From Falciphora oryzae (Eukaryota; Ascomycota; Sordariomycetes; Magnaporthales; Magnaporthaceae), in NCBI GenBank assembly GCA_000733355.1, contig JNVV01000032.1, positions 267,134-331,133 on the forward strand: DNA of 64,000 nt. Reading direction: 5' to 3'. The translations under genes were made by a program, and so were the position numbers. Shown in pieces: positions 1 through 10,441 of this stretch. A model generated the notes under the pieces. It saw nothing but the letters and a program-made list of their open reading frames with translations. It did not search any database and had not been told where the DNA came from. The stretch's first letter is position 1; each line of letters starts with the position of its first letter.

Positions 1-1083
1 CAACGTAGTAGATCCAAGATTAGGGTGCCATAATAAGATCGGATAATACTTCAACCTGATTATACCCCTTGGGCATCTATCCCTAGGCTCGACCCCTGCT
101 CAATCTCTCGGACAGCCTCCCTTCGCATTCCTCAGCACGAATTCTATGCCGATAGTGTACCAGCCCTTTCCTCCCTGCTGAGGCCGAAGACGCTTCCATG
201 ACCTTGCCGCTAAATTACGGTTCCTTAGCGCGGCTGACGGCTGACGCTTCCTCAGCCGCTTCGACTGGCCCGGCCAGAGCCAATTCCACATCCCGCCGCC
301 GGGCGCACAAAGAGACTTCAGTCCGGTAAGCACCCAGGGTGCGGCGCCGTCCGATGCCCATGAGGCAGGGGAGTCCCCTGGCTGCAGACCGAACCTCTGG
401 ATAAGGCTTGGAAGACCATGCACAGCCAGAGGTATAATCCGTTTCCAAATATAGGTGGAGGGTAGGGTGACCTGCATGCAGTCTATACCCGGAGCATTCC
501 CGAGTCGGAACCCTGCAAGAGAGCCGGGCCAGCTGTCTCGTGGGGGTGTCTCCGGCTGGCTGGCTGGCGGGGAGGGCTAGGTCGTGATGGCCAGATAAGC
601 GCTGTTTCAACATCGCCGAAACTCACCGAAACCGCATCATCCCCTGAGCAGGCAGGCGATGCAGAGAGCCAAGGTTCCCACCTGATCTACATAGATCACG
701 CTGGATGTCAAAGTTTCCTGTCACCAGTGGCACGTGCCTGAACAGTTAGATATCCTCCACGCAGAGACAGCCGCGCTCGATAGATGGCAGTCAGTATATG
801 ATACCATGTTGAACCAAAATACTTTCGTAGGGAATGCTATATCGATCGTGCTTCCTCTATAATGAAGGCCGCCACTCTCGCTTTAGGCTGATATATATAC
901 TTTCCAGCAGCAAAGTATGAACGCTGCTTGTGCCGCCGCCTGTTTACATTTCCTTCCCTCGGGCACATCAGAATCCCGACCCACACAGTAATCCAGATGC
1001 ATTTTACGCTATATTAAAGCAAAAGTGAATATGCCGGCCTCCGCCTCCACGGTAAAATAGAACAAGAGAACCCAAGACTTTGA
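1..1083. other. Intergenic, no gene recognised (3' side of PHO84)
   Basis: No reading frame here resembles a known protein family. The short open frames on the minus strand between about 100 and 613 lack recognisable motifs and intron structure. The last 80 bases before the PHO84 stop codon are presumably its 3' UTR. The left edge is the window boundary, so a truncated gene starting outside cannot be excluded. Confidence 0.5.
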
Positions 1084-3446
1084 TCATGAAGTAGTAGCCT
1101 CCTGATCGGCAGGCTTGGAGGCCTGGGCGTTGGCTGCGACCGAGGCAGGCACGACGTCGGGGGCGGAGTCGGACTTGGGGACGGCCTCGGTGGGCTCCTC
1201 CATGCCGCCGAGCTCCTCGAGCGTCTTGCGGGCCGTCTCGGGGATGAGGAGGGTGGTGAAGAAGCCGAGGGCCATGATGCAGGCGAAGATCTGCATGATG
1301 TGGTTGATCCAGGGGTACAGCCAGCGGGGGTCCACCTTGGCCCGCTCCTTGTCGGCGCCGATGCTCTTGAGGGGGCCGAAGACGACCTGTGCGATGATGG
1401 CGCCGAGCTTTCCGGACGCGGCCGAGATGCCGTGCGAAGTGGAGCGGTACTTTGTCGGGAAGACCTCGCCGGGGATGACAAAGGTGGTGCTGTTGGGCCC
1501 GCAGTTGAAGAAGAACTGGGCGATAGTGTAGAGCGCCAGCAGCTCGTTGCCCGTCAGGTCCCAGAACTTGAAGCCGATGACGAAGAAGATCAGGGTCAGG
1601 GCGAAGAAGCCGAAGAGCTGGACGGGCTTGCGGCCGACCGTGTCGATGATGCCGGCCGAGACCCAGTAGCCGGGGACGGCGCCGGCCAGGACGAGGACGA
1701 GGTTGCCGACGGCCGTGTTGTGCATGATGTGGTACATGTTGCCGCCGCCCGACCAGCCAATGGCGTTCAGGATGATGGGGTTGTTCAGGCCAAGACCGTA
1801 AAAGGCGACATCCTGGTGTGTTTTGTTTCTGTGTCAGCTTTCCTTGTTCTTCCATCCGCCGACTCGAGAGGTCGGTCACCGAATGTGGCCGATGCAGGGA
1901 GAAGACGTACAAGGAAGAACCACGACAGAGCACAGCCCAGAAGAACCTTGAGGTTCTTCCACTGCTTGTAGTGGCGGATGAACTCGGCGCGCGACGCCTT
2001 GGGGGGCTCGGCGGGCTCCTCAGGCGCGCCGTGCAGGAGAGCGGTGGCCTTCTCGGCATCCTTCTCAACATCGAACGTGTACCTCGGGGTCTCGGGGATA
2101 GTGAGACGGACTAGGCAGGAGGGACAAGTCAGCGGGGTCAAACGCCAGGAGTGGACGGGCCATCAATCTCGCATGGAACCCCAGGATAGCAAGACTCACA
2201 GTAAAGGGCAATGCTGCCGGGAACGGCACCAAAACCGATAATGATGCGCCACATCCTGTCAGCGGCAGCGACGCAGGCTCCGTTGGTCGAGCAGGCAGCG
2301 GGCGAGCTCGCCATCTCCAGCTGCGACTTGAAGGCGGCCGTGGTGATGAGCAGCACGAGGGCGGCGCAGAGCTGGCCGATGCCCTGCATGGCGAAGACGG
2401 CGTTCATCATGAAGCCGCGCCATTTGGTAGTAGCAAACTCGGAGGTGATGGTCGCGCTGAGGGGGTAGTCACCTCTGTGTAGGGCGTCAGCGTGCTGCCG
2501 AGGCATTCGCCCGCTCACGGGGTAGAGAGGGGCTCAGATTGCTCGCTTACCCAATACCAATGCCCATGACGATACGCCAGAAGACCAGGACGCCGACGAT
2601 GGAGACACCGGGCGAGCCGGCCGACAGCGCCTGGACGAGGGTGGTGCAAATGATGATGAGAAGCTCAAATCCGTACTAGAGGGCACGCCATCTGTTAGTT
2701 TAGCCGCATCGCTTGCTGAGGGATAGAGCCCCCGGCCTGTCGTGGGCGGCGCTAGCCGAGGCCAGGGCCGTCAAGTGAGACGCACAATCCTTTTCCTTCC
2801 GAGATAGTCGGCAATGATTCCGAAGCCGATCTGGCCGACCATAGTGCCAGTTGAAGTCGAGACCTTGAGGGCCGTGTCGTCGTCGGACGACAGGGTGCCG
2901 CCATAGTAGACGATGCCCAGCAGGCCCGTGATCAGACCGACGGCGAAGATATCGTACTATGAGTGACGCATTAGTACCACTCAAGACGTTAGATGGTGGA
3001 GTGTGATTAATAACAAGAGCAAGACCGAGACGCACGCTGTCTGTCATGAAGCCAATTCCGCCAATGGCAATGGTGCGCACGTGGTACCAGCCAAAGGGGA
3101 CATTGTCGATCTCAGCCAGGGCCAAGCGGCGCCGCTCAGTGGGGTCGGCGATGTGGGCGAACTGGTTGCTGCAGGGCGGAAGAAACAATGTCTTGGTTAG
3201 TCCCATGGCGCTTTTGATGTGGCTGGGATCCATGCTGTGCGCTCGTCCCACCGTGGCCGTCGGACGACCTGCAGCATCATGGATGGGAAGGGACTGGCAC
3301 GGGCGCAGGCGCAGGCAGGGAGGAACCTACTTGTAGTTCTTGAAGGCAGCGTTGCCACCCGAGGTCATGGCAAGCTTCTTCTCGACCGCAGCGAGGCGCG
3401 CGGCCTCCTCGGGGGAGGCCATCACTCCTCCTGCGCTGGAAGCCAT
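1084..3446 (-). CDS. PHO84: PHO84-type high-affinity inorganic phosphate:H+ symporter
   Basis: Major-facilitator phosphate transporter of the plasma membrane, importing phosphate with protons. Seven exons join in frame: 3446-3331, 3168-3036, 2956-2786, 2675-2551, 2474-2200, 2110-1911 and 1812-1084, giving 582 residues, normal for the family. Visible hallmarks are the loop motif DYLGRKR after the early membrane helices, GDYPLSATI around the fourth helix, RLTIPETPRY before the long central cytoplasmic loop, and GWSGGG and FPTKYRST in the second half. The start at 3446 gives a short hydrophilic N-terminus without a signal peptide, as expected. All six splice junctions restore conserved residues (for example the join giving GRKRIYGFEL). 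In fungi this family is induced by phosphate starvation through the NUC-1/Pho4 regulator. I saw no clear CACGTG box in the immediate upstream DNA, so regulation is inferred from the family only. Confidence 0.95.
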
Positions 3447-5488
3447 CGGGTGCGCGGTTGGGACGGCAGGGACGGCGGGCGGAAGGCGGGCGTGGCGTAG
3501 CTCGCCGGGGAGGAACCGTGCAGTCACAACAATGACGACGGGACAGACGATCGGCCAGGGGAAAGGGGCCGAGGGGGCTCTGGGTGCCGTGGATGCAGGC
3601 TTGGAAGAGAGCGACGGGGAAGGAAGAGACCAAAGAGGTACTGAGAGGAAGGAGGAGGAAGGACTCGACTAATATACTTGCGTCCCTAACGCGCCGCTCT
3701 CTGTGGAGTGGTCTAATGTACCGTTAAAAAATGGGGGGCTGCTCGGCCAGGGGAGGGGACCTTGTTCGTTCTCCTCGTCGCGCCATCAACGCGAAAGGGT
3801 GGTAACCCAAGGCTGGAGGACCGAGGACACGGAAGTTTACTGGGGAACCAGGCCAATTGGAGCGGTGGTGGGGCAGCACGTTCTCTTGTTCTTGCCCCCC
3901 CGTGCCGAACACAAGCACGGCACAAAGCCGCGGCAAGCTTTCCTTGTCGAGAAGCTTGACCCATAAGCGCCCTGCAGGCGGTGGAGCACCCAAGGATGAG
4001 CTGTACTGTGTGGACTTGTGGACGGACGGCCAAAAAGCCCAGTACGTTGACATAATTTCGTCCCAGGGACCAGACCGAGGCCGAGAAGAGGAGAAGAGCA
4101 CGGCCGCTGCACTGCGCCGATCGTGCTTCCATCCCGTCTGAAATTCGCTGGGTTGGCGGGGCTTAGAAGAGCCTCTTGGGCTGTTCCAGCCTGCTTACCA
4201 GCCTCGAGGCAGGACGGGTCCTTGTTGCTAGCAACTGCCTCCCACATCTATCTGATGCTCGCGCTTTTGTCGACCGAGATGGTGCTCGAGAGCCCGCCTC
4301 ATTCGTTGCAGTAGCCGGTCACGCTACCTCTTGCCTCTTCCAGACCGTTTGCAGCAAAACGCCAAGAAGGGACCGCACAGTTGCGGCGGGAGAGCTGCAG
4401 CCAAGCCTTTTGAGACTGCAACGCTAGGGGGTGCGGGAGTTTTTTGTTGTTGTTGTTGTGCTTGCTTGTCATGCTTGTGTTTTTCCCGCCGCCCGACCTC
4501 AAAGCTGGCGAGCAGCCCCTCCAATGAGGGGTGGGAATGTGCCACCGCTCGCCCAAGCAGCATCCAGGCGACACCGCTTCCAATATCACTCACAGCCATC
4601 CACGAGCTGCTGCCAGCGCACAAAACACCTCGTGTGCCCATCTATCAAGTCATGGTGGTGCACATTAAGGACTGTTGCAATGTATCCAATATGTGTGATG
4701 AGCCACTTTTTGCCTGACAGACAGCAGCACACACTGTGGCACGCTCGAATCTGTGGCCTCGCCTCGGGTGTTACTGTGTGATGCAGCTCGAGCTGATGGC
4801 TGCAACCAAAAAAACAAAAAAAAATGGAAGGCCCGCCACCTGGTTCGATCTCCGTGTGGGGAATGCAGATTCTTCCACCGCAGCCCCAGAAAAACTACAG
4901 CTGCGGATGCGTGTATAATTGACCAATCACTCCCCGCCATTCACCCACGTTTCAACGCCCGTAGCTTTCATTCGCGCCGCCTTCCCTGCCCGTCGCTCCG
5001 CCATCCGCCGCCGTGAACCGCCGTGCACCGCCCTCGGCTTGTCGGGGTTTGCGTGGTGGTCGTGGACCCGTCCATTGCGGTTTGCCGCCCAATTTCTTTT
5101 TACCTTTTTTTTTTTTTTTCTTCTCTTTTCCGAACAGCAGACGATCTCCTCGGGTTCTGTCGGCATTTCCTTATATCCGTTGCCAATCAGCCTATCCCTT
5201 TTTTTTTTTTTTTTTTTTTTGGTCCCGCAGGCGCGATAAGAAAATGAAGGCGGAAAAGGAGATGTCGGAAGTTACCGATGTTGCACGCCTGCAGGCACAA
5301 AAATGATATCATCAAGCGCGCTTGGTGAAAACATGGCCAGGGGGTTTCCGTCAAGCGTCAAGCAAGCAGGCCAGGCCACCTGACCTGGATGCTGACGTTT
5401 TGCTGGCGTCTGGGCGTTGGGTACCCCGCACCATCCAACGCCCCATAAACGCCGCCTCGTGCATCCAAGACCTTAAAGCATCCAATTG
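3447..5488. other. Intergenic: PHO84 upstream region with long T-tracts
   Basis: About 2 kb between the divergently read PHO84 start and the tRNA-Leu gene. It holds no recognisable coding sequence. Homopolymeric T-tracts lie at about 5103-5120 and 5199-5220, the sort of sequence that excludes nucleosomes in fungal promoters. The segment next to PHO84 should contain its promoter, but I could not assign specific sites. Confidence 0.5.
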
Positions 5489-5584
5489 GACAGCTTGGCC
5501 GAGCGGTTAAGGCGGCAGATTTAAGTTCTTGACACTTGATCTCTGCTCTCGAAAGAGTCGTGAGTTCGAACCTCACAGCTGTCA
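5489..5584 (+). tRNA. tRNA-Leu (anticodon UAA) with a short intron
   Basis: Cloverleaf parts are readable in order. The acceptor stem GACAGCT pairs with AGCTGTC at the end. A D-arm follows with the box-A-like TGGCCGAGCGG, then the anticodon stem GCAGA/TCTGC, with loop TTTAAG giving anticodon TAA. A variable arm, CTC-GAAA-GAG, marks this as a class II (Leu/Ser) tRNA, and the T-arm is GTGAG-TTCGAAC-CTCAC. About 15 extra bases between position 37 and the 3' anticodon stem (about 5526-5540) sit at the canonical site of nuclear tRNA introns. A T-rich stretch downstream (after about 5590) could serve as RNA polymerase III terminator. The discriminator base is A at 5584. Confidence 0.93.
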
Positions 5585-6120
5585 TTTAACGCCTGTTTTG
5601 CTTTTGCGGGGGCCACTATTCTTTTGCTTCTAGTCTCTCTGCCCCTTCGTCCAGCCAACTCCTTTGAAACCTACCCGCGGAAATATGCATTTTTATTTAT
5701 TTCTTTCTCCCGTTTCTTCCCTTTTACCTTTCAGGTCTTTTTCTTCAACTTCGCATCGAGCCATGGATTCATGCTTGTGGAGTGAGCCCTTCCAATGCGC
5801 CCTCGTATTGTCATGACAGCCCGACGGCTTGCTCTGGGCCCTGGGCTCCATCTGTGGGCGATCAAAGTCGCAGAGGCGCACAGCCAATCAGAGCTGATCC
5901 CTGGACCACGTTCCTCTCTCTGCTTCTCCTATCCGCTCCTGAAAGTCAAGCATCATGACAGCGTCCACCATCACAAAAGAAAGCCACGCCGATTTCTCCT
6001 GCAATTTCCGCCACTCGTTCCAAACACAGCCTTGATCATGCTGCTCCCATGCAATTTCCTCTCTGGCTCTCCACGACAAAGGAGGAGTCAGGAAAGGATA
6101 CAGGAAGAGAAAAGCGTATA

Positions 6121-6190
6121 GGAACAGGAAAGGAATAGGGAAAAGGGAGCAGGGAAAAGGGAGAGCAGGGAAAAGGGAATAAGGAAAAGA
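6121..6190 (+). repeat. Purine array with repeated GGGAAAA units
   Basis: Imperfect tandem array of GGGAAAAGGGA-type units on the plus strand. At least six runs of three G are separated by loops of four to six bases, which fits a potential G-quadruplex. It is the reverse complement in style of the array at 6596-6772. Confidence 0.8.
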
Positions 6191-6595
6191 CAATGGCTTG
6201 CCATCTTTCTGTCGTGAACGAGTCTGTGCCTGTTCAGGAAAACAAACCCCCTGCCCTACTCAACGGCCAAGACGGGAAGCTAAGGCGCCAAGCCGGCCGC
6301 GCCCGTCTCCCATCGAACATCAAGCCTTCCCTGCCCTCGCACACATACCCAACCCCCTTCGTCCCCTGTCACCGCCGCCCTGACGGACCTCCCTCCACAC
6401 CGTCGCCAAGTCCGGGGGAGAAGGAACCTGCAGCACGTGGGCGCCGCCAGTCCTGTCAGACGTCGCCCGCTCCGCGCAGGCATACACACAAGGGGGTGCC
6501 CCGTGCGCGTACGGATGGGCGTGTACGTATATAACACGCCTTACCGTACGTAGGTGCGCCGCTTGTGCGCACTATTTGGATATCCTTAACTCATA

Positions 6596-6772
6596 TTTCC
6601 TTACTCCCATTTCCTTATTCCCTTTTCCCTACTCCCTTTTCCCTACTCCCTTTTCCCTACTCCCTTTTCCTTATTCCCTTTTCCCTATTTCCTTTTCCCT
6701 ACTCCCTTTCCCTATTCCCTTTTCCTTATTCCCTTCCTTTTCCCTATTCCCGTTTCCCAATGCTCTATTCCC
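6596..6772 (+). repeat. Pyrimidine array with repeated TCCCTTTTCCC units
   Basis: About 175 bases of imperfect tandem repeats built from TCCCTTTTCCCTA and close variants. The minus strand therefore carries many GGG runs with AAAA spacers. Together with the array at 6121-6190 it makes an inverted pair around a spacer of about 400 bases. Confidence 0.85.
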
Positions 6773-7272
6773 AACCTGGCACCTCGTTGTTCCTCGCGCC
6801 TCTGGATAATAAGAAAGATTGATCATGGCTGGATTAAATCTCCTCCCAATCCAGCCAAAAAAAAAAAAAAAAAAAGTGGGCTTCTGTTACCAGATCCGGC
6901 GAACACCAGGTTGAGAAGAGAAGAGAAGAGAAGAGGGTTTCTAGTCTACAGGAAGTATCCCTTTGTGTGGGAACGAAAGTGGTCTCGAAAGAAAGGGAAA
7001 AAGACAAAAAAAAAGGGTGGTTAGGAGAGTTTAAAATGAGTGACTTCCCAGTTAGTTGGAGGCGCGGAGTTCCTATCCCTAGGATCCACTGATAAGGTGC
7101 GATGCGACGAGACCGAGAAATCATTGATGTGAAGAAGATGGTGACCGTTTACCCAGTCCAATACCTCTGCCAACGATGTGCCGGCTCATGTGGGTAATGA
7201 TATGACCTGAGATAGGGTCGAAGGCGATGAGCACATAGCGGGAGTAGGTTGCGAGAGTGGCGACCAAGAGAT

Positions 7273-10200
7273 CTAGATGTACCACATGGTACCCTTGAAG
7301 TGGTCGACGTTGGGACCGTAGGCCGAGCCCTGGGAGCCGACAGGGAGCAGGGGGATCGACTCGATGCGGCGGCCGAACTGGCTCTCGGAGTCCTCACCCT
7401 TGGCAAAGATGCCAGGGGCCTGGCGCGTCTTAGGGTCCTTCTGGGACGAATTCGCGTTCTCATGGCTGCGGCCCCGGTTGCTAGCGAGGTGCGCATAGTA
7501 GATGGCCGGGTGGAGGGACACCGGCGTTGTAGAACGCGCGTACTGGTAGCACTGCTGGTAAATCATCTTCTGCAGCTCGTCGGGCGAAAACTTGACCTCG
7601 TCGTGGATGACGTGGTAGTGGACAGGACGAGCAGTGCCCTGGATGGCGACGTGCGAGCAGAGGTAGAAGTCGTAGTGGAACGGGTGCGTGACCTCACGCT
7701 CAACCACAGTGCCCGGGAGGGGGTTGCCGTTCCGGTCGCCGGCGCCGTTCTCGCGAGGGAAGAAGCGTATGTGGTGACGCTTGGTCGCGACGATGACGGT
7801 GATCTTGGGGTTGTTGCCACCGAGCTTCTGGATGACCTTGCGCACCTCCTCAACCTCGAGCTCCAGCACGTGGGCGAACATACCCTCCGAGACACCATCG
7901 CGGAAGTAGAAAACGTGGTCGGGGGCGCACTTGTGCAGCTTGCACCAGCGCATGACCAGAGGGGCAATCATGCCCTGGACGTTCGCCGGCAGAAGGATCT
8001 CGACACGGTGGCCGTTGGTCTCGACGGCAGCGGCGTACCGAGCAGCTTCCTTGTCCATCGATACGGTAATAGCTGCCATCGATGCCTGGAATGAGCCCGG
8101 GCTGGCGTGAGACACGTCGACACCAATCATCATGGTGGGCTTCTTGAAGTGAGTCGTCGTCAGCTTGCAAGTCTGACCGCCCAGCTTGGCGTTGACCTTC
8201 ATGGCCACATTCGAGCAGTACTGGGCCTGGTTCTTCTTGACGTGAACAGCCTGCATGCACTGGGAGACCAGGCCGTAGCGGCAGTCGGCCGACTTCTTGA
8301 TGCGCTCGTAGTTGAGAATAGACTTGTCCCGCAGAATGAAGAACAGCATCTGGGGGTGCATTTTGTTGGCATTGCCCGTGGCCTGGTACGCCTGCTCGAC
8401 CATGGTGCCGAGGTTCATGTTGTTCGAGCTGTAGGCAAGGTAGACGGGCTGGGCCTGCGGGTGGACCTTGCCGCCGTGGCCCTTGAAGACGCGCAGGAAC
8501 TGCTTCATGAAAGCCTCGACAGAAGCCTTGTCGGCGCTGTTGTCCAGGACGACCACTCCAAACGACTGCAGGGGCATCTTGTTGTTGGACTCGGAGAAGA
8601 CCTTGCCTCGGAGGTCCCAGCGGCCGGCGACACCAGGGTTGATGGTGCTACCCTGGTACTGCAGCTCGGGGTTGGGGATGACTCGCGCAGGCACCGACGC
8701 CATCTGCGGCGAGATCTTGATGCCGAAGGCGTTGAGCCAGCGGTCCTTGGCCCAGCCAAGCTCGTTGACATTCTTCATAATGTCTTGGCTACGCTCCTTT
8801 GGGCGAGTCACGGCGAACTTGATCATCCTCGAGGTCTGATCAGGGTCCAGCTTGAAGGGGTAGCGCTGGAACAGCTCAAGGGTGCAGACCTCCATGGGGA
8901 AAACGCCTGCACGAGTGGTCTCGATGAGCGGAAGTCGCCAGTGTTGAAGGCGGATATTGTACTGCTTCTGGAAGTGGTCAAAGACAGTGGTGACCTCGCC
9001 AGACTTCTTGGTGAACTTGAAGGTCTTGGCGTTGGCGCCGTTGGGCCCGCAAGAGGGGTCGAAGACGAAGCGCTTGACGCAGTATGACTTCTGGTCTGTC
9101 ATCTTGCCGCGATGGCTGACGAAGAATCGAATCTTGTGCAGCTTGCGCAGAGCGCGGAAGGCCTCGGATGGCATCACCACGTCGCCCTTGCCATCCTTCT
9201 CGAGCGCGGGCTGCAGAAGGTCTGGAAGACGGGTCATGGTCTGGTTGGACCAGCGGCGGTCAACAGAGCCGAGATAGTTGCGGACTAGATCCTCAAAGCT
9301 CTGCGAAGACCAGAAGCAGGTGTTGGCCACGTCGACGTTGACTCCGAGACCCAGGCGGCCCTCCTGGATTGACTGCGACATGCGAATGGAAGCAAACGTT
9401 CCCTTGAGCATCTCGACGACCGCATCGCCCATGCTGGTGGGATCGGCGGTCTTGGAGTAGAAGTTGCGCTTGATGGCCAGCATGTTCTCCGATGGCCCCT
9501 GGCGCATGACGTGGTCAAGGAAGTTCATGCACTCGAGGACCGAGTTGTCCCACTCCAGCTTTCCCATGAGGTAGTGCTGAAGGGCCTCCATGCGAATCTT
9601 GCCGACCTGCTTCATGGTGAACATGAACACATTCTTCTTGTCGCCGCCGCGATCTCCACGGCCGTACTCAGCGTCAAGATCAATCTGCTTCTTGATCTCG
9701 ATGTTGCTAGCAGAAGACCAAGCCAGGTGGCGACCATCGTAGATGATGGGGGCCTTAACCTGGCCGAGCAGTTTCTTGATCGAGGGCGAGTTGTAGCACT
9801 TTCGCGCGATGATCTCCGGCTTGAGAGTGCCAGCGCCGATAGAGACCTAGACCAGTAGAAAACGTAAGCATATTATTGCGGTCAGGGGAGGCAATTTCAC
9901 CGAGTTCCGTGGAGTACAAGAGGCAACTTACGTCGTAGAGGAAGACGTCCTTGTTGGAGACGGCCAGGAGAGGGAAGAAGTTCACACAGACGTTGATCTT
10001 CTTTCCGAGGCTGCCCATGGCGGGGCGGCGAGGGAACGGTGTCTTGAGCTTCTCGACATAGGCCTCAGCGGGCAGATCGAGATTCTTGTTCCACTGCTTC
10101 TCGCCGACAAGACGATGGTCCTTCGTGGGGTCGCGCTCCTTGGCCGGGTCATGGCCTATAGCAGGGTCGGCGTTGGCCCAGCCCGAGGCTGGAGCGGGAC

Positions 10201-10441
10201 GGTTGCCGCGTCCGCCCTCACTAGGCGGGCCAGACTTTCCGGCATCACTAGGCGCCTTGGAGCCATGAGACTTGCCGCCCTCGCTCGGAGCACGAGAGTG
10301 GGAGCTGCGTCCCGACTGAGCGCTGTGGGCAGATCCAGTGTTCGACTGGATCGACCCGCTGCGGCGGTGCGAGCCCTGATCATCTCCAGGGCCGTCCATG
10401 TTGAAGTTGGGAACCTGAAGGTGGTTGTTGTGTCCAGCCAT
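7273..10441 (-). CDS. Argonaute protein (QDE-2/AGO family, RNA silencing)
   Basis: Small-RNA-guided effector of RNA interference. Two exons, 10441-9932 and 9846-7273, give 1027 residues. The start at 10441 is the first ATG of the frame. The N-terminal ~70 residues are Ser/Gly/Arg-rich and disordered. The Argonaute N domain follows, then the linker with LGLGVNVD, PAZ at about 340-500, and MID-PIWI from about 600. The catalytic tetrad can be read: Asp747 (in GVDVSH), Glu786 (in HRVEI), Asp820 (in FRDGVSEG) and His913 (in VHYHV). The protein ends in MWYI, and the family usually ends in a hydrophobic aromatic tail. It should therefore be able to cleave targets. Filamentous ascomycetes commonly have more than one Argonaute (Neurospora: QDE-2 for quelling, SMS-2 for meiotic silencing), and I cannot tell which orthologue this is. 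The upstream 2 kb is strongly pyrimidine-rich on the coding strand. Confidence 0.96.

Larger units (their letters stand above)
5585..7272. other. Intergenic between tRNA-Leu and Argonaute, with G-run/C-run arrays
   Basis: No coding sequence recognised. The region contains two simple-repeat arrays in opposite orientation (listed separately), an A-tract at about 6857-6875, and a GAAGA microsatellite near 6910-6935. The rightmost few hundred bases are presumably the 3' UTR of the minus-strand Argonaute gene. Confidence 0.5.

Noticed and set aside
3121..3160. CACGTG-like E-box as phosphate-control site for PHO84
   Set aside because: The only nearby GCACGTGG occurrence (about 3077-3084) lies inside PHO84 exon 2. 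None was found in the immediate upstream region.
6121..6190. CRISPR-like or telomere-like array
   Set aside because: Units are imperfect, contiguous and spacer-free, and do not match the fungal telomere repeat TTAGGG. A simple sequence repeat explains it.
7249..9087. Long plus-strand open frames of 281 and 326 codons antisense to the Argonaute gene
   Set aside because: They overlap strongly conserved Argonaute codons on the other strand and show no domain. GC-rich third positions of real exons commonly leave antisense frames open.
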